Shown: positions 51,594-60,441 of the stretch, piece after piece
Position numbering within the stretch: the first letter of the stretch is position 1
Layout: every line of letters begins with the position of its first letter
Assembly (NCBI RefSeq): GCF_029968015.1
Contig: NZ_JASCIS010000011.1
Span: forward strand, 62,001 to 126,000
Length of the DNA: 64,000 nt
Source: Streptomyces luteolus
GTDB taxonomy: Bacteria > Actinomycetota > Actinomycetes > Streptomycetales > Streptomycetaceae
Direction of reading: 5' to 3'
Position numbers and translations under genes: made by a program
The notes under the pieces: generated by a model
Seen by the model: only the letters and a program-made list of their open reading frames with translations
The model's database searches: none
Told to the model about the DNA's origin: nothing

Positions 51594-52445
51594 ATGCCAT
51601 TGCGGAGCAACCCCACGGGGCGCCACCTCCGATTCGGCACCGAGCTACGCAAGTTGCGGGAACGCGCCGGATTGACATCTACTGCAGCGGCTCAGCTCCT
51701 CGGCATCAAGCAAGCCCAGGTCAGCAACATGGAGACTGGGCGCCTGGGCGTCAGCGCCGACCGCGTACGCCGGTTGGCCTGCCACTACGACTGCCAAGAC
51801 AGCGAACTCATCGAGGCGCTGGCGAACATGACGGGTGACCGCAAGCGTGGGTGGTGGGAGGAGTACCGCGAGATCCTGCCCTCATCACTCTTGGATCTGG
51901 CCGAGGTTGAGCATCACGCGCAGCGGCTGCGCACAGGCATCACCGTCCACATTCCCGGACTTCTCCAGATCACGGACCACGCCCGCGAGATCTTCCGCCT
52001 GGACGTACCCGCGCTGCCGCCGCCTGAGATCGAGCATCGCATCTCGTTCCGAGTGAAGCGGCAGGCGGTACTCTTCCGGGACCCGCCAACCCCATACCAG
52101 GCGATCATCCACGAGGCCGCTCTGCGCATGCAGTTCGGCGGCCCGAAGGTTGCCCGCGCGCAACTCCAGCACATCCTCGAAATGAGCGAGCACCCGCACA
52201 TCACGGTCCAGGTGATTTCCTTCGCCACGGGTACATTCCCGGGCGCGGGCCAGTCGATCTACTACTCGCACGGACCCGTTCCGCAGCTCGACACCGTGCA
52301 CCTCGACCAGTTCCACGGCCCCGCCTTCGTCGACGCAGAGGCCCAGCTCGGCAAGTACCGCGTACTCCTCGACCGCATGGAAACCTCGGCCCTCAAGCCC
52401 GACGAGTCACGAGACTTCATCCACCAGATCGCCCGAGACCTGTGA
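51594..52445 (+). CDS. XRE regulator with DUF5753 (Scr1 type), host copy
   Basis: 283 residues. Helix-turn-helix ELRKLRERAGLTSTAAAQLLGIKQAQVSNMETGRLG (about 17-53); DUF5753 from YREILPSSLLDLAEVEHHAQRLR to the end. ATG with AAGGAG upstream. It precedes its DUF397 partner. Only distantly like the element's Scr1-type protein. Confidence 0.88.
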   Translation: MPLRSNPTGRHLRFGTELRKLRERAGLTSTAAAQLLGIKQAQVSNMETGRLGVSADRVRRLACHYDCQDSELIEALANMTGDRKRGWWEEYREILPSSLLDLAEVEHHAQRLRTGITVHIPGLLQITDHAREIFRLDVPALPPPEIEHRISFRVKRQAVLFRDPPTPYQAIIHEAALRMQFGGPKVARAQLQHILEMSEHPHITVQVISFATGTFPGAGQSIYYSHGPVPQLDTVHLDQFHGPAFVDAEAQLGKYRVLLDRMETSALKPDESRDFIHQIARDL

Positions 52446-52456
52446 AGGGATTCGAA

Positions 52457-52840
52457 ATGCCCAAGCCCACCTGGCAGAGGTCGTCGTACTGCGCCTCTGG
52501 CGACTCTTGCGTCCACGTGGCCCATGGTCCACAGAAGTCTTCGTATTGCGGCGAGGGCGACTCATGCATACACGTAGATGCAACACCCGACAGAACCGTG
52601 CTGCTGACCGAAAGCAGCGACCCCACGGGCGCCATCCTCACCACCACCCCCGAAGCCTTCGCCGCGCTCCTCACCCACCTCAAGGGCGTCGGCGAAAGCC
52701 CCGGCATCGGCATCGCTCACGGCCCCGCCGACGAGATACGGCTGCACACTCCGGACACCGTCGTCACGACCACCCGGGAAAAGTGGCACACCTTCACCCT
52801 CGGCGTACGGGCCGGTGAATTCGACCACTTCGCCGCCTAA
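52457..52840 (+). CDS. DUF397 protein with duplicated motif
   Basis: 127 residues; the ATG at 52457 follows AAGGGA, while a GTG at 52442 overlaps the regulator stop. The DUF397 start PTWQRSSYCASGDSCVHVA is followed by a second copy KSSYCGEGDSCIHVD. Typical members have one SSYS..G..C.EV unit and about 60-70 residues; this one is about twice that, and ends with a second WHTFTLGVRAGEFDHF-like part. Partner of the Scr1-type regulator. Confidence 0.78.
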   Translation: MPKPTWQRSSYCASGDSCVHVAHGPQKSSYCGEGDSCIHVDATPDRTVLLTESSDPTGAILTTTPEAFAALLTHLKGVGESPGIGIAHGPADEIRLHTPDTVVTTTREKWHTFTLGVRAGEFDHFAA

Positions 52841-53448
52841 CTGCCGTCCCCGCGCGGGAACGACACCTCGACCCGGCGGTTCTTCTTGCGGCCCTCTTCC
52901 GAGGAGTTGGACGCGATCGGGTAGTCCTCGCTGTAGCCGCGCACCTCGAAGGTGATCTCCGGGCCCAGGTCCTTGGCGAGCTGGTCGTGCACGGCGTCCG
53001 CGCGCTCCTTGGAGAGCTTCTTGCCGTGCGCGTACGAACCCAGGTCATCCGTGAAGCCGAAGACGCGGACCTTGGTCGAGTCCTGCCCCTTGATCTCCTC
53101 GGCGATCGCCCGGATCCGCGCGTCCGCCTCGGGGTTGAGCTTCGCGCTGTCCTTCGGGAACAGCACCTCCGCCTGCAGCGCGAACTTCACCTCGGAGTTC
53201 GTGTCCTCGCGGCGCTCGGTGCCGCCCATGTCCTCGACGACGGACTTGATGTCCAGCACCTTGGCCGGCGCGAGCTCCGCCCCATCGGCGAGCTTCAGCC
53301 CCGGCGCGGCGGGGTCCACCTCCGGCGGCGGCTCACTGGTCACGGAGCCCGGCGGGACGCTGGGGTCTTCGTCGGCGTACGCGGGGCTGGTCAGGGCTAC
53401 GACGGCCAGCGCGGCCAGGGTCGCGAGGGTGCGGCGGTGGGAGGGCAT
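52837..53448 (-). CDS. Secreted OmpA-family protein of the Tad locus
   Basis: 203 residues. Signal peptide (MPSHRRTLATLAALAVVALTSPAYA). The OmpA domain (about 85-200) has LFPKDSAKLNPEADARIRAIAEEI and FGFTDDLGSYAHGKKLSKERADAV, then RKKNRRVEVSF, the peptidoglycan-binding signature. Its stop overlaps that of the DUF397 gene tail to tail (CTAA). It may fix the pilus machine to the wall. Confidence 0.88.
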   Translation of the reverse strand: MPSHRRTLATLAALAVVALTSPAYADEDPSVPPGSVTSEPPPEVDPAAPGLKLADGAELAPAKVLDIKSVVEDMGGTERREDTNSEVKFALQAEVLFPKDSAKLNPEADARIRAIAEEIKGQDSTKVRVFGFTDDLGSYAHGKKLSKERADAVHDQLAKDLGPEITFEVRGYSEDYPIASNSSEEGRKKNRRVEVSFPRGDGS

Positions 53449-53454
53449 GGGCGG

Positions 53455-54033
53455 TCACTCGCCCTCGGTGATCTGGATGTCGGCGGGGGGCATGTCCCCC
53501 ACCTGGAAGGCGACGTTGGCCGACGTGTCCGGCGGTGCCGGGAACTGGGCGTAGAAGGTCTTCTCCTCGCCGGCCTTGAAGCCTCCCTGGAACTGCGTGC
53601 ACAGACAACGACCCTCTGTGTCGCGGAGGATGAGGTACCGCTTCTTGCCGGTCTTGTCGACAATGGCGGCGCCTGCCATGGAGGCCGCGTTGCCGACGAG
53701 TTCCTTCTCTTCTCCGCGCCAGCCCGTGGGCACCCAGGTGCCGCCGCTGCCGTTCTTGACCGTGCCGTTCACGGTAAGGAATCCGCCCTCGTCGCGGACC
53801 GCCGAGTTGACGACGAGGGTGATGCCGTCCTCTCCGGTGACCTCGGCAAGCACCGCGTCTTCTGCGGGCTCTTGAGGCCTGTCGTCCCCGCCCTCGTCCT
53901 TCCCCTTGGAGGACGTCGTGGACTCGGAGGTCGTCTGCTTCCTGCCGCCGTCCTCGTCTCCGCCGCATCCGGCCACCGTGAGGACCAGGCCGGTCGCCAG
54001 CATCGCCGCGGTCAGAGCCCTTCGGGCCTTCAT
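53455..54033 (-). CDS. Putative lipoprotein of the Tad locus
   Basis: 192 residues from the ATG at 54033 (AAGGAG upstream). Lipobox VAGC at about residue 23, then an acidic Ser/Thr linker and a beta-rich domain (about 60-190) with CLCTQ cysteines. No family name. Directly between the OmpA and TadG-like genes, spacing 6 and 19 bases. Confidence 0.72.
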   Translation of the reverse strand: MKARRALTAAMLATGLVLTVAGCGGDEDGGRKQTTSESTTSSKGKDEGGDDRPQEPAEDAVLAEVTGEDGITLVVNSAVRDEGGFLTVNGTVKNGSGGTWVPTGWRGEEKELVGNAASMAGAAIVDKTGKKRYLILRDTEGRCLCTQFQGGFKAGEEKTFYAQFPAPPDTSANVAFQVGDMPPADIQITEGE

Positions 54034-54052
54034 TGAGACTCCTTCGTAGACA

Positions 54053-54655
54053 TCAGTCGGCCAAGTGGACAGCGAACAGGTCCTTGGCTTTCGGAAGATC
54101 GACATCCCCGGGGTCCTTGGGATCAATCTCCCAGGAACCACTGCCTTCGCAGGTGAACTTCACGTCCTTCGCCGGGTCGATATCCACCTCGACGTTGCAC
54201 CGGGGTTCGATCACCGCTGTGGCCTGGGCCTTGGCCCGGGTGTTCTCGGTACCGGGGACAAGGGATTCCCCGACGGCGTAGTTGGTTTCCACGCGGGCTT
54301 CGAAGGACGGCTTCCCGTCGACTTCACCGGTGGCGAGGCCGGTGAGGGAAGCGTCGTTGGCGGCGGCCAGATCGACCGCCGCATCGTGTCCGTCGCCCAG
54401 GAAGCCGTTCCCGTCGAGCCACTCTTCCCAGTTTCCCGATTCGAGGTCGTCGAGGAAGCCGTCCGTCAGTTCGTCGCGCACGTCCTGGGCTGCCGCCAGA
54501 GCTGCGGCGTCTGCGGCGGACTGGGCTCCATTGCGCGCCACCGCCCCTTTCGCGAGCACGAAGAAGAGGAACGCGACGAAGAGCAACACCCCGACGAGCC
54601 AGATGTAGAGCGGGATGGTCGAGCCACGGTCGTCGCCGCTACGGGCGAGTGTCAG
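54053..54655 (-). CDS. TadG/TadE-like pilus assembly protein (start uncertain)
   Basis: About 200 residues. The hallmark DDRGSTIPLYIWLVGVLLFVAFLFFVLAKGAVARNGAQSAADAAALAAAQ is the TadG-like N-terminal helix and alanine-rich region. There is no in-frame ATG/GTG/TTG close to it. The best candidate is a CTG at 54655 overlapping the Flp stop (CTGA). The exported part is acidic with two Cys residues. Confidence 0.72.
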   Translation of the reverse strand: MTLARSGDDRGSTIPLYIWLVGVLLFVAFLFFVLAKGAVARNGAQSAADAAALAAAQDVRDELTDGFLDDLESGNWEEWLDGNGFLGDGHDAAVDLAAANDASLTGLATGEVDGKPSFEARVETNYAVGESLVPGTENTRAKAQATAVIEPRCNVEVDIDPAKDVKFTCEGSGSWEIDPKDPGDVDLPKAKDLFAVHLAD

Positions 54656-54852
54656 CCACCGGTGATTTCGTTGACCGCGTCCTGAATCGCCGTCGAGATC
54701 GTCTCGTCCAACCCCAACCCCATAACCGCAGTAACAACCGCCGCGATCAGAATCAACAGCCCCGCATACTCGACGAACCCCGCCCCCGCGTCGGATGTCC
54801 TGCCGCGCATCCGCGCGATGACCGCGCTCTTCCAAGTGCGGATCCTCGACAT
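54652..54852 (-). CDS. Flp-family type IVb pilin
   Basis: 66 residues. The leader ends GAG, followed by FVEYAGLLILIAAVVTAVMG, the Flp cleavage pattern (Gly before Phe-Val-Glu) and hydrophobic helix. A basic leader of 25 residues is longer than in most Flp proteins but normal in actinobacteria. Substrate for an A24 peptidase, here likely the one at 34.8 kb. Confidence 0.9.
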   Translation of the reverse strand: MSRIRTWKSAVIARMRGRTSDAGAGFVEYAGLLILIAAVVTAVMGLGLDETISTAIQDAVNEITGG

Positions 54853-55099
54853 GGCTTTCCCCTCCGGCCCCTCGGGCCCACTTCGCCCGTACAGGAGAAA
54901 CGTACGCCGAAAACCGGCGATTTCCAGAGGGGCCCTTGGGCCAACTCCGGATACGGGTGTGTGCCGTTGGCTTCATCGCGGCCCCCTCCCCCGGATCCGC
55001 CTCGCAGAGACGACGCTCGGCAAGACTGTCGCACAACACGTTGCAACCGCGAAGTGCGTCCACCGAGTTGATGCCAATTCGAGACAGCGCGGGCATCGC

Positions 55100-55990
55100 T
55101 CAGCCTCCCAGGATCGTGCCGAAGTCGGTGTCCGAGCCGAGGAACATTCCGCAGACGATCAGGATCAGCGTCGCGGGGACCATGAAGATCAGGGTGACCA
55201 ACGTGGTCTTGGGTACGGTTTTGGCCGCGCGGCGGCGGGCGTTCTGGGCGTCGGTGCGGCGCATGTCGGCCGCGATCTGGATCAGCGTCTCGGCGATCGG
55301 GGCGCCCAGTTCCTCGCCCTGCTGGAGGGCCGTGACGAACTGGCTGACCTGTTCGCTGGTGTTGCGTCTGCGCAGTTCCTCGAAGGCCTGGCGGCGGGAG
55401 ACGCCCATGTCCATCTGGCGGAGGGTGATGGAGAGTTCGTCCGCCCAGGGGCCCTCGTAGCGCTCCGCGACGCGTTCCAGGGCCTGGCGGAAGCCGAGAC
55501 CGGCCGAGACGACGACGGCGAGTACGTCGAGAAAGTCCGGAAGTATGCGTTCGATCTGGTCCTTGCGGTCGCGGACCGCCTGCCAGATCAGCGCGTCCGC
55601 CGCGAACAGGCCGAAGGCGAGCGCGCAGAAGCCGAGGAGCGGCACCCCGTTCACGAAGAGCGAGAACGCGCAGACCGCGCCGAAGATCCCGTAGACGGCG
55701 CGGCGGGCCGCGTACCGGTCGACCGTCAGGCCGCTCGGGTTGCCCGCCTGGTCGATCTTGCGGCGCTTGCTGTCGACCCGCTTGGGGCCCATGAGGCGGA
55801 GCACGGCGGGCGCGAACCGCATGCCCAGGCGGTCCACCGCCGAGTCCGCGACCGAGACCCGGGACGAGCCGACCTCCAGGGCGAGCGCCAGGTCGTCGGG
55901 GAGTTTCGTCTCCGAGCGGTACATGCGTACGCCGACGAAGGCGCCCAGGACGGAGAGGGCGAACAGGCCGGCCAACAGAAGTGCCCACAC
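55100..55990 (-). CDS. Type II secretion F-domain protein (TadC-like)
   Basis: 296 residues. N-terminal anchor helix and DUF5936-like region, then the T2SSF domain (about 150-270: LPDFLDVLAVVVSAGLGFRQALERVAERYEGPWADEL ... QGEELGAPIAETLIQIAADMR). C-terminal helices TTLVTLIFMVPATLILIVCG. Inner-membrane platform of the pilus. Confidence 0.9.
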   Translation of the reverse strand: MWALLLAGLFALSVLGAFVGVRMYRSETKLPDDLALALEVGSSRVSVADSAVDRLGMRFAPAVLRLMGPKRVDSKRRKIDQAGNPSGLTVDRYAARRAVYGIFGAVCAFSLFVNGVPLLGFCALAFGLFAADALIWQAVRDRKDQIERILPDFLDVLAVVVSAGLGFRQALERVAERYEGPWADELSITLRQMDMGVSRRQAFEELRRRNTSEQVSQFVTALQQGEELGAPIAETLIQIAADMRRTDAQNARRRAAKTVPKTTLVTLIFMVPATLILIVCGMFLGSDTDFGTILGG

Positions 55991-56003
55991 GTCTACTCAG
56001 CCC

Positions 56004-56939
56004 TCACACTTCGATCTTGCCGAGGCGGCGGATGACGACGAACCCGGCCGCGTACAGGCCGAGGGCGAGGAGGATGAGGATCTGGCCCAGCGGCGATCCG
56101 GTGACCTTGGCGAGGGCGCCGTCGTTCATCGCGTTCAGCATCAGCATGGCGCCGATGCCGAGGCACGGGATGGTGAACGCGGTGGCGTTGACCTCGGAGA
56201 GCATCGTGCGGACCTCGCGCCGGGTCTCCTTGCGCTCCTCCAGGGTCTGGGTGAGGTTGCGCAGGCTGTCGACGATGGTGCCGCCCGCCTTGTTGGAGAG
56301 GATCAGGGTGGTTACGAGGACGCTGAGTTCGCGGGAGGGGAGCCGCTCCGCGAGTTCGCCGAGCGCGTCGTCGATGGAGCGGCCCACCGACAGCTGGTTG
56401 GAGACGACCGTCAGCTCCTCGCCCGCCGGGGCCTCCAGCTCCTCCGCGGCCATGGCGAGCGAGGTGCGCAGGGCGAGACCCGCCGAGGTGCCGTTGGCGA
56501 GCAGCCGGGCCAGGTCGGGAAGCTGGTTGATGAAGGCCTCGATGCGCTTCTGGTGCTGCCAGTTGAGGAACGCGTTGGCCCCTGCCACGGCCGCCGCCGC
56601 GGCGATCGGGCCGAAGAACGGGGCGAGGAGCGCGCCCGCGATCAGCCAGAGCGCGATCGCTCCGGCCAAGAGGTAGACGAAGAACTCGCCGGGCGTGACG
56701 TCGAGTCCGGTGGCCGCCAGCTTCCGCTGGATGCGGCGGCCGACCCGGGTGCCGCGCAGCCGCCGGTCGACGGTGGTGAAGCGCCGCTGCCGGCCGAGCG
56801 GCAGCGGCCCGTCGTCGGTGAGCCGCTCGACGAGCGCCTGCCGCTGCGCCTTTCCGGAGGCGTACGCGTGGACGCCCGCGACGGCGAGCGCTCCGCACAG
56901 CAGGGTGGCGCCGAGGGCGAGGAGCGTGAGGCTGCTCAT
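56004..56939 (-). CDS. Type II secretion F-domain protein (TadB-like)
   Basis: 311 residues. Helices at the N-terminus and near residue 100, then T2SSF (QLPDLARLLANGTSAGLALRTSLAMAAEEL ... LVTTLILSNKAGGTIVDSL). Paired with TadC; start overlaps the CpaF stop by four bases. Confidence 0.9.
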   Translation of the reverse strand: MSSLTLLALGATLLCGALAVAGVHAYASGKAQRQALVERLTDDGPLPLGRQRRFTTVDRRLRGTRVGRRIQRKLAATGLDVTPGEFFVYLLAGAIALWLIAGALLAPFFGPIAAAAAVAGANAFLNWQHQKRIEAFINQLPDLARLLANGTSAGLALRTSLAMAAEELEAPAGEELTVVSNQLSVGRSIDDALGELAERLPSRELSVLVTTLILSNKAGGTIVDSLRNLTQTLEERKETRREVRTMLSEVNATAFTIPCLGIGAMLMLNAMNDGALAKVTGSPLGQILILLALGLYAAGFVVIRRLGKIEV

Positions 56940-58279
56940 ATGCCGCTTCCCTCCGCGGAGTTGAGTACGTCGACGCCGTCGATCACCCCGTACGAGGGCG
57001 GGATCGGCTCGGCCGCGAGGTAGAGGCGGTCGGCGACGCGGCGGGGCAGGGGCAGGTGCTCGAAGGCGCCGCGGACGATCCGGTCGGAGCCGATCGGGGC
57101 CGGGGAGAAGCGGGCCACCGGAACGGTCCTGAAGGGCTCGCGGCCGTGCGAGACGAGCAGCGAGATCTCGGTGATCTTGCGGGAGCCGTCGGCGAAGCGG
57201 GTCAGCTGGGCGACCACGTCGACTGCCGAGTTGATCTGGTCGCGCAGCGCCTCGAACGGCACGTCCACGTTGGACATGGAGCCGAGGGTCTGAAGCCGCA
57301 TCAGGGCGTCCGCGGCGGAGTTGGCGTGCACGGTGGCCAGGGAGCCGTCGTGTCCGGTGGACATGGCCTGGAGCATGTCGAGGGTCTCGCCGCCGCGGAC
57401 CTCGCCGACGATGATCCGGTCGGGCCGCATGCGCAGGCTGTTGCGGACCAGGTCGCGGATGGTGATCTGGCCCTTGCCCTCGACGTTCGGCGGGCGGGAT
57501 TCGAGGCCGATGACGTGCGCCTGCTGGAGCCGGAGTTCCGCCGAGTCCTCGATGGTGATGATGCGTTCGTGATCGGGGATCAGCGCCGAGAGGGCGTTGA
57601 GGAGCGTGGTCTTGCCGGTGCCGGTGCCGCCCGCGACGATCACGTTGAAGCGGGCCCGTACGAAACTGCTGAGCAGCATCAGCATCTGCTGGTCGAGGGT
57701 GCCGAGGTCGATCAGCTCGCTGAGCTTGTACGCGCGCGGGAAGCGGCGGATCGTCAGGGTGGGGCCGGTCAGGCTGAGCGGCGGGATGATCACGTTGACG
57801 CGCTCGCCGGAGGGCAGGCGGGCGTCGACCATCGGCGTGGACTCGTCCACGCGGCGGTTCACGGTGGAGACGATCCGCTCGATGGTCTGCATCAGCTGCT
57901 CCTGCGAGGCGAAGCGGAGCGGGAGTTGCTCGACCCGGCCGGAGCGCTCGACGAAGATCGCGTCGGGCCCGTTGACCATGATCTCGGTGATGGAGGCGTC
58001 CTCCAGGAGCGGTTCGAGCACGCCGAGCCCGAGCGCCTCGTCGACGACGCGGCGGATCAGCTGGGAGCGCTGCACGGTCGACAGGACCGGGCCCTCGCGG
58101 CTGATGATGTGGCCGAGTACGCGCTCCAGGCGGGCGCGGCGCTCGGCGGCGGCGAGGCCGGACATCTCGGCGAGGTCGATCTCCTCCAGGAGCTTCGACC
58201 GGTACGCGGCGACGATGTGGTCGTCCTCGTGGCCGGGCCCGACCTCCTCGGGCGGGGCCATACGGGACCTCAGGCTCAT
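56936..58279 (-). CDS. CpaF/TadA secretion ATPase
   Basis: 447 residues. Walker [10 protein letters not shown] at 217-225, Asp box [12 protein letters not shown], Walker [15 protein letters not shown] and the His box [15 protein letters not shown], the T2SS/T4P/T4SS ATPase set. Drives Flp pilus assembly at the cytoplasmic face. Confidence 0.95.
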   Translation of the reverse strand: MSLRSRMAPPEEVGPGHEDDHIVAAYRSKLLEEIDLAEMSGLAAAERRARLERVLGHIISREGPVLSTVQRSQLIRRVVDEALGLGVLEPLLEDASITEIMVNGPDAIFVERSGRVEQLPLRFASQEQLMQTIERIVSTVNRRVDESTPMVDARLPSGERVNVIIPPLSLTGPTLTIRRFPRAYKLSELIDLGTLDQQMLMLLSSFVRARFNVIVAGGTGTGKTTLLNALSALIPDHERIITIEDSAELRLQQAHVIGLESRPPNVEGKGQITIRDLVRNSLRMRPDRIIVGEVRGGETLDMLQAMSTGHDGSLATVHANSAADALMRLQTLGSMSNVDVPFEALRDQINSAVDVVAQLTRFADGSRKITEISLLVSHGREPFRTVPVARFSPAPIGSDRIVRGAFEHLPLPRRVADRLYLAAEPIPPSYGVIDGVDVLNSAEGSGI

Positions 58280-58334
58280 CGCGTACTCACTCCTCTCGCT
58301 CCTCGCTCCTCGCTCACTGCGCTTCAGTCCTCGC

Positions 58335-58703
58335 TCAGTCCTCGTCGGCGGGCATGGTCACGGTGCGGGTCGCGGTCCAGCCCACGTCGACGAACGGGAT
58401 CAGGGTGGGGATGTCGACGGTCACCTCGGCGCGGACGAGCTCGGCTCCGCCGACGGCTACCTGCGGCTCGTACCAGGCGCTCATCGCGGCGTCCGCGGCG
58501 CTCTGCCCGGCGCCCGGCTTCAGGGACTCGGCGCGCGCGGCGGCGCGCGCGCCGGATCCGGCCTGCTGGAACGAGTAGCCGACCAGGCCGAGTTGGATCA
58601 CGGCGAGGCCGACGAGCAGCAGGGTGGGCAGGAAGCCGGTGAACTCCAGGAGCACCGAGCCGCGGTCGTCGTACCGCTCGCCCCGACGGGTAGACGCGCT
58701 CAT
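58335..58703 (-). CDS. TadE-family minor pilin
   Basis: 122 residues. DDRGSVLLEFTGFLPTLLLVGLAVIQLGLVGYSFQQAGSGARAAARA is the TadE signature (LLEF as the pseudopilin-like Glu). ATG at 58703, overlapping the preceding gene by four bases. Confidence 0.85.
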   Translation of the reverse strand: MSASTRRGERYDDRGSVLLEFTGFLPTLLLVGLAVIQLGLVGYSFQQAGSGARAAARAESLKPGAGQSAADAAMSAWYEPQVAVGGAELVRAEVTVDIPTLIPFVDVGWTATRTVTMPADED

Positions 58704-60433
58704 TCCGCCCCCGCCTCCCCGCCCTCCTGCGCCGCCCCGGCGTCCCCGCTCACCTGCCACCCGGCGTCGAAGCCGGGGAAGAACAGCGGGACGTCGACCT
58801 CGACATGGGCCTGGTAGACGCCGCCCGTCGAGCCGCAGGACGGGGCGAAGCCGCCCTCCCAGGCGCTCGGCAGGTGGGCCCGGGCGGCCTCGGCGCAGGC
58901 GCTCGCCGGGTCGTCCCCGCGTACGGCCGCGACGGCTCCGGCGCGGGCGCCCTCGTCCGCGGCGTTCCCGGCGAGGGACCAGGTGTAGCCGAAGAGGACG
59001 CACTGCCAGAGGATCGCGATCACGGCGAGGATCAGCGGGGCGAGGCCCGCGAACTCCAGGGTGGCGGCGCCCTTGTCGTCGAAGGACCGGCTGTTGTCGA
59101 AGGACCGGCTGTCGTCGAAGGACCGGCTGTCGTCGAAGGACCGGCTGTCGTCGAAGGACCGGCTGTCGTCGGCGGCCCGGCGGCGGAAGGGGCCGAGGGC
59201 GCCGCGGTCGCCCTGGAAACGGGTGAGGGCCTTACGGCCGGTGGCAGGCGGGGTCTCGGCGGGCCCGGCGAGCAGGCCGAGTTCGGCGGCGAGGCCCCAC
59301 AGGGCCTGGCGTACGGTGCTGCGGCCGTCGAGGTCCTGCATCCGGCCCGCGTCGACGGCGGCCTGGAGTTCCTTGTACTGGGACGGGATGACGGTCCGGG
59401 CGACGCGGGTGCCGGTGATGCGCTCGACCAGGGGCGCCTGGATCTCGGTGAGGCGCGCGTTCCGATTGACCACGGTGAGGGTCTCCTCGGCCTTGCGGAT
59501 CTGCAGCCGTTCCCACATCCGCACCATGCGCTTCGCGGCCCGTACGGCGACGACGTCGGGGGTGACGACGAGCAGGGCGCGGTCGGCCATCTCGACGGCG
59601 GCGGCGTTGGCGCCGTTCATCTGGGTGCCGCAGTCGACGATCACGACCTCGTATCTGCCGCGCAGGGCTCCGATCACCTGCCGGGCGACCCGGTCGGTGA
59701 CCTCCTCGCCGCGTTCGCCCTCGGCGGGCGCGAGCAGCAGGCCGAGGCCGGTGGGGTGGCTGAACACGGCGTCCTGGAGCACGCGGGTGCCGATCTCCCC
59801 GATCCCGGCGAGGTCGACCACGGACCGCCGGAACTGCACATCCAGGTACGAGGCGACGTCACCGGACTGCAGGTCCAGGTCGAGCAGGGCGACGCTGCGG
59901 CCCGACGCGCGGGCGGCGAGGGCGAGTTGGACGGCGGTGAGGGTGGCGCCGACGCCGCCCTTCGCGCCGGTGACCGTGACGACGGTGCCGCCCGGGCCGC
60001 CGCTCGCCTCCTGCCCCCCGGCGAGGTGCCGCCGTACGCCGTGCGACCAGGACGCGGCGCTCTGCACGCGGGCCGCCAACTCCTCGTACCCGAGGGGCAG
60101 TCCGACCAGGCCGCGGGCGCCGGAGTCCATGGCGGCGGAGAACAGACCCGCGCTGGCGTCGCTGGTGATGAGGACGACGCCCACGGCCGGGAAGCGGAGG
60201 GCGACTTCCCGGATGAGGTCGAGGGCGGGTACGGGGCCGATGCGCTCGTGGACCAGAACGACCTCCGGCAGCTCGTCGAGCGACTCGGCGGCGAGCTGCG
60301 CGAGGGTGTCGAGCAGCGCGGTCGAGTCGGTGACGGGCAGCGCGGGCTCCGCGTCGGGGAGCTGGCCGATCAGGGACGTCAGGGAGCGCGCGGCGTCCGC
60401 GTCGCCGATGGCCGGGAGGATTCTGGTGGTCAC
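58700..60433 (-). CDS. CpaE-like ATPase fused in frame to a TadE protein
   Basis: 577 residues from the GTG at 60433. Residues 1-410 are CpaE/MinD-like: receiver-like start, then TVTGAKGGVGAT (deviant Walker A, about 155-164), DLDLQSGD and VIVDCGTQ. Residues about 421-453 are five SRSFDD-type repeats. From 454 a TadE domain follows (GAATLEFAGLAPLILAVIAILWQ, then ALAGNAADEGAR-like region). No ATG, GTG or TTG start lies between them, so the two normally separate genes form one reading frame. Confidence 0.85.
   Translation of the reverse strand: MTTRILPAIGDADAARSLTSLIGQLPDAEPALPVTDSTALLDTLAQLAAESLDELPEVVLVHERIGPVPALDLIREVALRFPAVGVVLITSDASAGLFSAAMDSGARGLVGLPLGYEELAARVQSAASWSHGVRRHLAGGQEASGGPGGTVVTVTGAKGGVGATLTAVQLALAARASGRSVALLDLDLQSGDVASYLDVQFRRSVVDLAGIGEIGTRVLQDAVFSHPTGLGLLLAPAEGERGEEVTDRVARQVIGALRGRYEVVIVDCGTQMNGANAAAVEMADRALLVVTPDVVAVRAAKRMVRMWERLQIRKAEETLTVVNRNARLTEIQAPLVERITGTRVARTVIPSQYKELQAAVDAGRMQDLDGRSTVRQALWGLAAELGLLAGPAETPPATGRKALTRFQGDRGALGPFRRRAADDSRSFDDSRSFDDSRSFDDSRSFDNSRSFDDKGAATLEFAGLAPLILAVIAILWQCVLFGYTWSLAGNAADEGARAGAVAAVRGDDPASACAEAARAHLPSAWEGGFAPSCGSTGGVYQAHVEVDVPLFFPGFDAGWQVSGDAGAAQEGGEAGAE
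59075..59171. repeat. Five 18-bp tandem repeats joining CpaE and TadE parts
   Basis: GTCGTCGAAGGACCGGCT (plus strand) in five full copies (59075-59164; the second has GTTGTC), then a partial copy. Length is a multiple of three, so it extends the reading frame as SRSFDD units. The link is in the right place to have destroyed the tadE start region. Confidence 0.95.
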
Positions 60434-60441
60434 GGGTGCCC

